Assembly: GCA_024464205.1 (NCBI GenBank)
Contig: JANHAI010000003.1
Coordinates: 1 to 21,029 of the forward strand
DNA: 21,029 nt
Reading direction: 5' to 3'
Origin: Candidatus Methanomethylicia archaeon
GTDB lineage: Archaea; Thermoproteota; Methanomethylicia; Methanomethylicales; Methanomethylicaceae
Shown here: positions 14,333-21,029 of the stretch, piece by piece
Layout of the letters: each line of letters opens with the position of its first letter
How positions within the stretch are numbered: the stretch's first letter is position 1
The notes under the pieces: generated by a model
Seen by the model: the letters and a program-made list of their open reading frames with translations, nothing else
Told to the model about the DNA's origin: nothing
Databases searched by the model: none
Made by a program: the position numbers and the translations under genes

Positions 14333-15370
14333 TTACACCCTTCCTCCCATCGTCAGCGCCATGATGCCTTTCTGCCCGTGCAGTCGGTTCTCAGCTTCGT
14401 CGACCGATACCGACCACCGGTTAGAGAAGATCACCTCTGGCTCTACCTCGACGCCAACGTCAGCGGGTAAGCAGTGCATCCAAGTGCTGTTCTTTCTTGT
14501 CCTGTCCATCTTGCTCACGTCAGTCTTCCAAGCGGCTAAGTTGTGGGTCTTCTTATACTCCTCGTGGAGTTTCTCGTCGTATCCTCCTTGCTTGAGAACT
14601 TCCCAGCTGCACCATCCCTTCGGGTAGACGACGAGGGCGTCGTTGAATGCCTCTTCCATATCATGGACGATCTCGAACTTTGTACCGTACTGGTCGGCCA
14701 GTTTCTTGGTGTAAGCCTCGACAGCTGGATCTAAGTTGAATTTTTCAGGATATGCCAGCGTTACATCCATCTCAAGTAGCCTTGTCATGAAGATGATGTT
14801 CGATTGGGGAACCGCCACCGGTTTCCAAGCACCTGGGCTATTAGCATAGCACATTGTGAACTTCTTTCCTCTTAGATTCTTTGTGTTATATTTTTCGATT
14901 ATTGTCATTACATCCGCAACGGCCTGGCAGGGATGCCACATGTCGCATTCCATATTGATGACTGGCACTGTGGAGGCTTTTGCATACTCACGCATTGTAA
15001 GGTTGCCCTCGCCATAATACTGGCCCTTCACATACCGCCTTATTGCAATTCCATCGCACATCCCGCTCATGATTGCTGCTGTTTCGTAGATGGTTTCGCC
15101 GTGCGATATCTGGAGCTTCCCAGGATCCAAGTCATATGCCACTCCTCCAAGCTGGGTAATCCCAGTTATGAAGGAGGACCTTGTTCTGGTGGATGGGTTG
15201 AAGAAGAGGGTAAATAGAGATTTGCCTTTGCATAGGAAGTCGTGTTTCTCTCCCCTTGCGTATTGCCGTTTGAGGTCGAAGGATGTGTCGAGCACGGTCC
15301 ATAATTCCTCATCGCTCCATTCGATCTCTGGAGCGATCCAGTGTTTTCCATGCAGTTGTGTTTTTACCAA
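14333..15370 (-). CDS. Carbamoyltransferase, knotted type (YgeW / acetylornithine carbamoyltransferase-like)
   Basis: This 345-residue enzyme belongs to the aspartate/ornithine carbamoyltransferase superfamily. Carbamoyl-phosphate contacts are visible: STRTR (60-64), the Arg pair near 111, HPCQA (146-150) and HCLPA (299-303). The ornithine-binding DxxxSMG loop is absent. Its place reads VVYPKGWCSW (247-256), like the VVYAKSWG of acetylornithine carbamoyltransferase. The stretch near 175-190 (SPGAWKPVAVPQS) matches the knot loop, and VDEAENRLHGQKGIMA near the end is shared with that clade. The amine substrate is therefore probably not ornithine. The cluster includes preTA, hydA and a carbamate kinase nearby, which suggests phosphorolysis of a ureide such as N-carbamoyl-beta-alanine (inference). 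The TTG start is supported by GGAGGGA 7 bases upstream, and a TATA-like element lies near 15398-15408. Confidence 0.8.
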   Translation of the reverse strand: MVKTQLHGKHWIAPEIEWSDEELWTVLDTSFDLKRQYARGEKHDFLCKGKSLFTLFFNPSTRTRSSFITGITQLGGVAYDLDPGKLQISHGETIYETAAIMSGMCDGIAIRRYVKGQYYGEGNLTMREYAKASTVPVINMECDMWHPCQAVADVMTIIEKYNTKNLRGKKFTMCYANSPGAWKPVAVPQSNIIFMTRLLEMDVTLAYPEKFNLDPAVEAYTKKLADQYGTKFEIVHDMEEAFNDALVVYPKGWCSWEVLKQGGYDEKLHEEYKKTHNLAAWKTDVSKMDRTRKNSTWMHCLPADVGVEVEPEVIFSNRWSVSVDEAENRLHGQKGIMALTMGGRV

Positions 15371-15397
15371 ATAATTCCCTCCGAATTCCTTGTGGGG

Positions 15398-15408
15398 TAT
15401 AATATAGT
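15398..15408 (-). promoter_or_regulatory. TATA-like element for the carbamoyltransferase gene
   Basis: On the minus strand the bases read CTATATTATA, about 30-35 bases before the TTG start at 15370. The 196-base gap between this gene and hydA is very AT-rich, with several weaker TATA-like stretches. Confidence 0.45.
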
Positions 15409-15540
15409 GTGTGAAGCTAAATAATGCTTTCTGTCATATAGAAGGCAATATGTTATAGTTTACAATCAAATAATTGAACATTATTTATAATATTTTATTT
15501 AAATACTTTCAGAAAAAAGTATATTTTCTTATCATGTCGT

Positions 15541-15551
15541 TAAAAAAAAAG
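15541..15551 (-). terminator. Oligo-T terminator after hydA
   Basis: A run of nine T on the minus strand begins 17 bases after the hydA stop codon. It would end the hydA transcript and separate it from the carbamoyltransferase gene, which has its own TATA-like element. Confidence 0.55.
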
Positions 15552-15566
15552 GTATAGTTTTGATTA

Positions 15567-16940
15567 TTAGAATTGTGGCTTGATCGCGTGCACGTATTTT
15601 CCGGATCCCTTCTTCCCGACGTATTCCCTGTTGTACACAACCGGCTTGCCACGGACGAAAGTGTAGGTTGGCATTCCTTTGACCGTGAATTCCTCATATA
15701 TCGAGTAATCTATTTTTGAGTGCAGGTTTTCGCGCGATAGCTGAAGCTCAAAGTCAGGGTCGAAGATGACGATATCTGCATCGCTTCCGATGTTTAGGGT
15801 CCCCTTCCTCGGGTAAAGTCCGAATAACTTCGCAGGGTTTAATGCGGTCATTTCGACGAGCCGATTTATGCTCATTTTTCTGCGCCTTACTCCCTCACTG
15901 TAAAGGAGGGGTATCATGGTTTCCACGCCTGGCACACCATTTGGCACTTTAGTGAAGTTGTCTTTTCCAAGGTCTTTCTGGGCGTCAGTGAATGTGCAGT
16001 GATCAGTACCGACTGTATCCAGCGAATGATCGAACAATCCGTCCCATAAAGCCTCGTTGTCAGCCTTGCCCCTCAAAGGAGGCGACATGATGTATCTCCT
16101 CCCTTTGGGGGACAGGTATTTCTCGTCGTTCAGGACCAAGTAGTGAGGGCATGTCTCGCCAAAGACATTCGCCCCCATCATCTTCCACCTGCGGAGCTCC
16201 ATCAAGCCCTCCTTAGTTGACATGTGCACGATGTACAAGTTGCCGTTTGTGGCATGAGCCATCGCTAGGCCCCTGTTGATTGCCTCTCCCTCGCAATAGT
16301 TTGGCCTGCTTTTTGCGTGGTATTCAGCTGACAGCTTTCCAGCATTAACATTTCTCTCGATCAGCATCTCTAGTATCGAATTGTTCTCGGCATGCAGCTG
16401 CACCAAGAAATTGAGCTTCCTGCTCTCTTCTAGCATCCTAAAGATCCGCCCATCGTCGCTCATAAGGCCCTCTTTGCGGTATGGCATGAAGAGCTTGAAG
16501 CTTTGGACGCCTGCCTTCTGGACATCCGGTATTTCCTTTATCAGATCTTCGGTGAGGTTAGTTACCGCGACGTGTAGGGCGTAGTCAGTCACGACTTTTG
16601 GATCTGCCTTTGCTTTCCAGAGGGCTATTGTTTCGAGGAATGTCTTGTCTTTTGGCTGAATCGCAAAGTCGATTATTGTGGTAACGCCTCCGAAGGCTGC
16701 TGCAATGGTGCCATATTCGAAGTCGTCGACGGTAGTCGCGCCCATGAAAGGCATTTCCATGTGGGTGTGTGGATCAATGCCGCCAGGTAGGACATATTTT
16801 CCCTTTGCATCTACAACATCGTCGGCTTCAGCGGGCATTTTGGAGCTGATTGCAACGATCTTTCCCTCGTCGACCCCTATGTCTGCCTTGAAGCAATCCG
16901 TGGGAGTGACTAAAATCCCATTTTTAATGAGTAGATCCAT
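15567..16940 (-). CDS. hydA: Dihydropyrimidinase / hydantoinase
   Basis: This amidohydrolase opens dihydrouracil or dihydrothymine to N-carbamoyl-beta-amino acids. Hydantoins are common side substrates. The binuclear metal site is complete: His58 and His60 (GGIDPHTH), carboxylated Lys149 (SFKLFMPY), His183 (QLHAEN), His239 (IVHMST) and Asp313 (GTDHC). Substrate residues Tyr154, Ser286 (MSPPLR) and Asn334 (VPNGVPGVE) match D-hydantoinases and dihydropyrimidinases, and the length of 457 is normal. ATG 16940 has GAGGAGG upstream. It lies 61 bases after preA on the same strand, with an oligo-T stretch and a TATA-like TATATTTGTATT in the gap, so it may have its own promoter as well as readthrough. 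With preTA next door, dihydropyrimidines are the likeliest substrate. Confidence 0.93.
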   Translation of the reverse strand: MDLLIKNGILVTPTDCFKADIGVDEGKIVAISSKMPAEADDVVDAKGKYVLPGGIDPHTHMEMPFMGATTVDDFEYGTIAAAFGGVTTIIDFAIQPKDKTFLETIALWKAKADPKVVTDYALHVAVTNLTEDLIKEIPDVQKAGVQSFKLFMPYRKEGLMSDDGRIFRMLEESRKLNFLVQLHAENNSILEMLIERNVNAGKLSAEYHAKSRPNYCEGEAINRGLAMAHATNGNLYIVHMSTKEGLMELRRWKMMGANVFGETCPHYLVLNDEKYLSPKGRRYIMSPPLRGKADNEALWDGLFDHSLDTVGTDHCTFTDAQKDLGKDNFTKVPNGVPGVETMIPLLYSEGVRRRKMSINRLVEMTALNPAKLFGLYPRKGTLNIGSDADIVIFDPDFELQLSRENLHSKIDYSIYEEFTVKGMPTYTFVRGKPVVYNREYVGKKGSGKYVHAIKPQF

Positions 16941-17001
16941 TCACTATGGCCTCCTCAAATACCCTTAATACAAATATAGAAAAAAGGGGAAATATGCTTG
17001 C

Positions 17002-18219
17002 CTATTTCTGCTGCACGCGCTTCCATGTTATGCAGCCTGGAACTGGGCACGAGAGGTAGCAGAGCGAGCACGCGTCGCACTTCTCTTCGTCCACCTCTGC
17101 AGCCTTGCCGGTGTTTGGCTCGAATTTAATGGCTTGGTAGCCGCCGTCGTAGCATCCGATGTAGCAGACGCCGCACTTGATGCACTTGTCCTTGTCTATG
17201 TTGGCGACGACTTTCCAATCCTTGTCGAGCTTTGACCAAGAGGTCAGCCTTGGGAGGGTCTTGCCGATTATCTCATTGACGGACTTGAATCCCTTGTCGG
17301 AGAGGTAGTTCGTCAGGCCGTCAACAAGGTCCCCGACTATCCTGTAGCCGCGCCACATGACTGCTGTGCAGACTTGGACGTTCGCTGCCCCAATCAAGAG
17401 GTATTCAACAGCGTCTTTCCACGTTGAGATCCCGCCAATGCCTGAGACGGGTATGTTCGTTGCCTGGGCGATCTGCGCCACGCACCTCATGCCAATGGGC
17501 TTTACGCCAGGGCCCGACATCCCGCCAAAAGTGCTCTTTCCATCGACGGATGGCATAGGCTCGAAGGTATCGATATTGACGCCTATCAGGCCAAGGACTG
17601 TGTTAATCGCTGAAGTCGCGTCTGCGCCAGCTTGTTCGGCAGTCTTTGCCATGTAAGCGATGTCAGTAACGTTGGGGGTCAGCTTGACCATAACTGGGAC
17701 TGACGATCCCCTCTTTGCGGCCTTCGTGAGAGAGTCTATGAGCTCCGGGCGCTGCCCGCAGAACGCACCCATGCCGCGCTCAGGCATCCCGTGGGGGCAG
17801 CCGAAGTTCAGTTCGAGCATGTCAACGCCAGCCTCCGAGATTACCCTAGCAAGATCCTCCCAGTCGTCTTCTTTCGGTTCTGCCATTAGGCTTCCAACTA
17901 AGAGCTTGTCAGGGAATGCCTTCTTGATCTCCTTGATCTCCTTTACCCATGTGCCTACCGGGCGCTTTGAGACCTCCTCTATGTTCTCGAATAGAACCAA
18001 TTGCTTGTCTTCGATCCCCATCCTCCCGAACCTGTTCTTGAGATCGTAGACTGGCGTCTTGTCAGGCTTGATCGTCTTTGTGACAGCGCCGCCCCACCCT
18101 GCTTTGAAGGCACGCTGTATCATCTCCCCTGTGCACGTCGGGGGGGCTGAAGACAAAAGGAATGGGTTTTCAATCTCGTACCCGCAGAATTTTACTGAGA
18201 TATCTGGTTTTGATACCAT
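17002..18219 (-). CDS. preA: Dihydropyrimidine dehydrogenase subunit PreA (FMN, 2 [4Fe-4S])
   Basis: PreA is the catalytic subunit that reduces uracil and thymine to 5,6-dihydro forms, or runs in reverse, with electrons passed from PreT. The 405-residue protein has an FMN-binding TIM barrel (about 8-310) like class 1/2 dihydroorotate dehydrogenases, with NFGCPHGMPERGMGAFCGQ (138-156), where Cys154 matches the catalytic Cys of dihydropyrimidine dehydrogenases. VPVSGIGGISTWKDAVEYLL holds the FMN phosphate. A C-terminal ferredoxin domain has CIKCGVCYIGC and CDACSLCYLSCP, enough for two [4Fe-4S] clusters. ATG 18219 is 10 bases after the preT stop, and the ribosome site GAGGGTGAG overlaps that stop, so the two are translationally linked. 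E. coli PreA is 411 residues. Confidence 0.95.
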   Translation of the reverse strand: MVSKPDISVKFCGYEIENPFLLSSAPPTCTGEMIQRAFKAGWGGAVTKTIKPDKTPVYDLKNRFGRMGIEDKQLVLFENIEEVSKRPVGTWVKEIKEIKKAFPDKLLVGSLMAEPKEDDWEDLARVISEAGVDMLELNFGCPHGMPERGMGAFCGQRPELIDSLTKAAKRGSSVPVMVKLTPNVTDIAYMAKTAEQAGADATSAINTVLGLIGVNIDTFEPMPSVDGKSTFGGMSGPGVKPIGMRCVAQIAQATNIPVSGIGGISTWKDAVEYLLIGAANVQVCTAVMWRGYRIVGDLVDGLTNYLSDKGFKSVNEIIGKTLPRLTSWSKLDKDWKVVANIDKDKCIKCGVCYIGCYDGGYQAIKFEPNTGKAAEVDEEKCDACSLCYLSCPVPGCITWKRVQQK

Positions 18220-18229
18220 ATTCTCACCC

Positions 18230-19585
18230 TCACTTGGAGCCTCCCTTAAGGAACTGGTCTATTGATTCTGCCGCCAGTTTCCCTTCGGCCGTCGCTTTGA
18301 CGACCGTTTCGCCTCCGTTCACGACGTCGCCGCCAGCAAAGACTCCCTTTATGGATGTTGCGAATTTGTTGTCGGTCTCGATGAGCCCGTTCTTCAGCTT
18401 CAGGCCAAATGACTTCAGCGCCTCTTGGTCAGGCTTTTGGCCGACGGCAACGATGACCGCGTCGATGTCCATCTTGAACTCTGAGCCCTTGATTGGTGTG
18501 ACTGCCCGTCTCCCAGACTGGTCTGGCTCTCCGAGTGCCATCTTTACGCACTCGATAGCTGTCACCGCTCCGTTCTTTCCATGTATCCTGACTGGGCTTG
18601 AGAGGAGCAAGAATTCCACCCCTTCCTCCTTTGCCTGCTTCCTCCCATAAGGTACTGCAGGCATCTCAGCTAGCGAGCGCCTGTATATGATGTAGACCCT
18701 CTCAGCGCCGAGCCTTAGCGAAGCCATTGAAGCATCGATTGCCGTGTCTCCCCCACCGATAATTGCGACGCGCTTCCCTTTCAGATCTGGAGCCTTCCCT
18801 TTCTTTTGGAGGTGCCTCGCAACATCGTACAGGAAATCCTGGGCAGGGTAGACGCCCTTTAGGTCCTCCCCTTCAATTCCAAGCTTGGCTGACTTTGATG
18901 TGCCCGCCCCTATGAAGACGGCGCCATATTCATTCAGCAGGGCTTTGAGATCTGAGACCTTTTTGCTTGGCACGAACTCTATCCCGTATTCAAGTATGTT
19001 CTTGATCTCTGATTCGGCGACCTCCCACGAGGCTTTCCATGGGAGTATGCCGTATAGCATGAGTCCGCCAGCCTTAGGGTTGCTGTCAAAGACGGTAACC
19101 TTGTAGCCTTTTCTGGCAAGCTCATAGGCAGCCGAGAGGCCGGCAGGGCCTGCGCCGACAACCGCCACCTTCTTCTTTTTTGGCGGCGCCTTCTCGAATT
19201 TAATTATTCCCTTCTTGCGCTCCTTTTCAAAGGCGAAGCGCTGGAGCAGGGATATTGCCACTGGCTCGTCTTTCAGGCTATTCCTGACGCATTTCTCTTC
19301 GCATAGCCGCTCGACAGGGCAGACATAGGCGCACTCCCCGCCGAATATGTTGCTCTGGCGGATTACCTTTGCCGCTCCATAGTAATTTCCACTCTTTATG
19401 CGGTGGATGAACTCAGGTATGTCTATGTGGGTAGGGCAAGCCTCTTTGCAAGGGGGCTCGTAACAGGTTATGCATCGGCTGGCTTCGTAAAGTGCCATCC
19501 TGTCATCAAGGTTTTCTGCATATGGCTCGAATGTTTTTATGCGAACCTGTGGTGGTAAAATAGGCGGATGTGTTCTTCCAGACAT
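18230..19585 (-). CDS. preT: Dihydropyrimidine dehydrogenase subunit PreT (FAD, NAD(P)H, FeS)
   Basis: PreT feeds electrons from NAD(P)H through FAD and iron-sulfur clusters to PreA. The N-terminal domain carries CITCYEPPCKEACP (Cys38, 41, 46, 50) and CAYVCPVERLCEEKC (Cys85, 89, 95, 99), the two-cluster pattern of dihydropyrimidine dehydrogenase and GltD. FAD binds at VAVVGAGPAGL (140-150) and the pyridine nucleotide at AIIGGGDTAIDAS (274-286). IIYRRS (299-304) suggests NADPH preference by the Arg pair. AVGQKPD and GVFAGGDVVNGGET are the last FAD contacts. The length of 451 fits PreT, and partnership with preA rules against GltD. ATG 19585 has AGGTGAG upstream, and TTATAGATATT (about 19612-19622) is a likely promoter. 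Confidence 0.93.
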   Translation of the reverse strand: MSGRTHPPILPPQVRIKTFEPYAENLDDRMALYEASRCITCYEPPCKEACPTHIDIPEFIHRIKSGNYYGAAKVIRQSNIFGGECAYVCPVERLCEEKCVRNSLKDEPVAISLLQRFAFEKERKKGIIKFEKAPPKKKKVAVVGAGPAGLSAAYELARKGYKVTVFDSNPKAGGLMLYGILPWKASWEVAESEIKNILEYGIEFVPSKKVSDLKALLNEYGAVFIGAGTSKSAKLGIEGEDLKGVYPAQDFLYDVARHLQKKGKAPDLKGKRVAIIGGGDTAIDASMASLRLGAERVYIIYRRSLAEMPAVPYGRKQAKEEGVEFLLLSSPVRIHGKNGAVTAIECVKMALGEPDQSGRRAVTPIKGSEFKMDIDAVIVAVGQKPDQEALKSFGLKLKNGLIETDNKFATSIKGVFAGGDVVNGGETVVKATAEGKLAAESIDQFLKGGSK

Positions 19586-19611
19586 ATAAAATTACTCACC
19601 TAGGGGAAGTA

Positions 19612-19622
19612 ATATCTATAAT
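19612..19622 (-). promoter_or_regulatory. TATA-like element for preTA
   Basis: On the minus strand the bases read TTATAGATATT about 27-37 bases before ATG 19585. This would give a short leader carrying the ribosome site AGGTGAG. Confidence 0.5.
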
Positions 19623-19737
19623 AGGTTATGATTTATAGCTTTTCATCAGTATCCTTTCAATTGTCATTTGAAAGAGGCGCTTTTATGGAACAGCTTAATA
19701 AATTCCGGGCAGTCCATGGTAAATAGGCGATCGGATC

Positions 19738-20400
19738 ATGATAAGGGGAGTGGTCTTCGATCTCGACAACACGCTTGTGGATTCCGTGGAGACCATACGC
19801 CAGGCGGCGGATGCGACGCTTCGGTCAAAAGGCTTCCGCGGAGTCGACTTGGAAACGCTTGTGAGCGTGATGGGCTTGACGATCTTTGACCTCTTCCGGA
19901 GGGTCGAGCCTTCGATAGAGGAAGAGAGGATGGAAGAGCTATTCCTAGATTACAAGGAAAACTATATGCGGTTCATCGGCAGCACAAAGCTCTTGCCAAA
20001 GGCTAGGGAGACGCTTGAGGCACTTTCTGCGAAAAACCTCAAGATGGCGGTTGTCACCACGAAGAGCAGGTACAATGCCGTGAAGGTGCTTGAGTCCTTC
20101 GATCTTGCCCACTACTTTGGCGCTGTTGTTGGGTTCGAGGACACGGATGATCACAAGCCTTCGCCGGACCCCATAATCAAGGCGGCAAGCGCGCTCGGTC
20201 TTGAACTTGGAGCCCTTGTTGTGGTTGGCGATACCGATGCCGACGTGGCAGCAGGCAAAGCGGCGGGGGCGGTCACTATTGCGGTTACCACAGGAGTTAC
20301 TCCGATCCATAAGATTCTGGAGAAGCGGCCAGACTACGTGATCGGCAATATAATGGAGGTCGAAAGGATAATCAATCAATTGAATTCGCGGCAGGACTGA
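19738..20400 (+). CDS. HAD-family phosphatase (phosphoglycolate phosphatase/PpaX-like)
   Basis: This 220-residue protein is a haloacid-dehalogenase-fold phosphohydrolase with a helical cap after motif I. Motif I is VFDLDNTLVDS (nucleophile Asp8 and acid Asp10), motif II is VVTTKS (near 103-108), motif III Lys lies in DHKPSPDP, and motif IV is VVVGDTDADVAAGKAAG. The alpha-helical cap at about 15-80 is of the C1 type. Such enzymes act on phosphoglycolate, pyrophosphate, sugar phosphates or nucleotides, and the substrate cannot be read from sequence. A pyrimidine-nucleotidase role is imaginable given the neighbouring preTA genes but is only context. ATG 19738 starts the conserved first strand. 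CTTAATAAAT (about 19694-19703) is a possible TATA. It ends 9 bases before the opposing aminotransferase stop. Confidence 0.88.
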   Translation: MIRGVVFDLDNTLVDSVETIRQAADATLRSKGFRGVDLETLVSVMGLTIFDLFRRVEPSIEEERMEELFLDYKENYMRFIGSTKLLPKARETLEALSAKNLKMAVVTTKSRYNAVKVLESFDLAHYFGAVVGFEDTDDHKPSPDPIIKAASALGLELGALVVVGDTDADVAAGKAAGAVTIAVTTGVTPIHKILEKRPDYVIGNIMEVERIINQLNSRQD

Positions 20401-20409
20401 CGGGGCGCT

Positions 20410-21029
20410 CTACGATCTTATCGCCTTTAACGATCCCTCGAACGCCTCCAACGACTGGTCTATATGTTCTCTGCTCAAGACCAATGGCGGCTCTATCCTG
20501 ATGACGTTCCCCTCAAGGCCGCCGACGCCTACGAGCACTCTCCTCGCGAACAGTTCCTGAAGGAACTTTGCAGCTTCTTCACGCGCTGGCGCCTTGGACG
20601 ACCGGTCTTTTACCAGCTCAACGCCAATGAAAAGACCTACCCCTCGGACGTCGCCTATTATTTCGTACTTATCCATCAGCTTCTCCAATCCGGCTTTGAA
20701 GTACTTCCCGCTCTCGCTTGCCTTTTCGATTATACCCCCTCGCAATTGCTCGAGGACAGCGGTGGCGGCGACGCACGCGATTGCGTTTCCTCCTAATGTC
20801 GAATAGTGCTCCCCTGGCTTAAGGAGGGAATCCACCGATTCATTCATCATGGTGACGCCGAGCGGGAACCCGTTCGCAATTGCTTTTGACACGGTCAGTA
20901 TGTCTGGGACTACCCCATAGTGCTCTATGCCCCACAACTTGCCACTCCGGCCGTTTCCAGCTTGGACCTCGTCGTCTATGAAAAGTATTTGGTGCCTATC
21001 AAGTATCGCTTTTATTTCTTTGAAGTAGT
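20410..21029 (-). CDS. Class III PLP-dependent aminotransferase (5' part outside window)
   Basis: Only the C-terminal 206 or so residues are present. The frame is open to the window edge, well beyond the internal Met at 20937. The visible part starts YFKEIKAILDRHQ and contains LFIDDEVQAGNGRSGKLWG with the PLP-ring Asp, then ILTVSKAIANGFPLG with the Schiff-base Lys, STLGGNAIACVAATAVLEQL, and DVRGVGLFIGVEL with the C-terminal domain. These are the marks of the omega-aminotransferase group (GABA, alanine-glyoxylate 2, beta-alanine and acetylornithine enzymes). Which amine it uses cannot be decided without the N-terminal half. Beside a pyrimidine-degradation cluster, beta-alanine is an attractive substrate, but this is inference. 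It converges on the HAD gene with 9 bases between stops. Confidence 0.9.
   Translation of the reverse strand, partial: YFKEIKAILDRHQILFIDDEVQAGNGRSGKLWGIEHYGVVPDILTVSKAIANGFPLGVTMMNESVDSLLKPGEHYSTLGGNAIACVAATAVLEQLRGGIIEKASESGKYFKAGLEKLMDKYEIIGDVRGVGLFIGVELVKDRSSKAPAREEAAKFLQELFARRVLVGVGGLEGNVIRIEPPLVLSREHIDQSLEAFEGSLKAIRS

Noticed and set aside
18230..19585. Glutamate synthase small subunit GltD
   Set aside because: It shares fold and clusters with GltD, but the directly linked preA and hydA genes and the dihydropyrimidine dehydrogenase-like N-terminal cysteine spacing favour PreT.

Overview
The window is chromosomal DNA from an archaeon. Evidence includes a group II chaperonin (thermosome), RNA polymerase subunit K, PurP of archaeal purine synthesis, a TrmB-type regulator, a KaiC-like ATPase, a radical-SAM enzyme resembling tetraether lipid synthase, and TATA boxes about 25-30 bases before several starts. 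Ribosomal protein eS25, known from TACK and Asgard archaea but not Euryarchaeota, points to the TACK group. A Bathyarchaeia-like lineage is my best guess, but the sequence alone cannot fix it.

Layout. Bases 1-1661 hold the 3' part of purP and a nucleoside phosphorylase. Bases 1662-2259 have no convincing protein gene but contain a strong candidate structured RNA (about 1894-2188) closed by a 15-bp perfect terminal stem. Then follow a small Toprim protein, an unrecognised zinc-ribbon protein, a RimI-like acetyltransferase and a two-helix membrane protein on the minus strand. A housekeeping block follows: thermosome-rpoK (+), then larB, a cyclophilin-like protein, eS25 and a Tes-family radical-SAM enzyme on the minus strand. 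The radical-SAM gene is divergent from a trmB-like regulator, and the two share one symmetric TATA element beside a 16-bp palindrome. A KaiC-like ATPase overlaps the regulator tail to tail. Next come carbamate kinase, glyoxalase I and myo-inositol-phosphate synthase (+).

Bases 14006-19585 (minus strand) form a pyrimidine-catabolism cluster: preT-preA (dihydropyrimidine dehydrogenase), hydA (dihydropyrimidinase), a carbamoyltransferase of the knotted (YgeW/AOTC-like) type, and a small eight-cysteine protein. A HAD phosphatase (+) and a class III aminotransferase (minus, cut by the window end) finish the window.

How the genes may work together. PreTA and HydA would turn uracil into N-carbamoyl-beta-alanine. 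No beta-ureidopropionase is visible. Instead there is a carbamoyltransferase lacking the ornithine-binding signature, a carbamate kinase 2.3 kb away and an omega-type aminotransferase. I infer, without proof, a phosphorolytic route: N-carbamoyl-beta-alanine plus phosphate gives beta-alanine and carbamoyl phosphate, the kinase makes ATP from the latter, and the aminotransferase removes beta-alanine. This hypothesis and the structured RNA are the two most interesting items.
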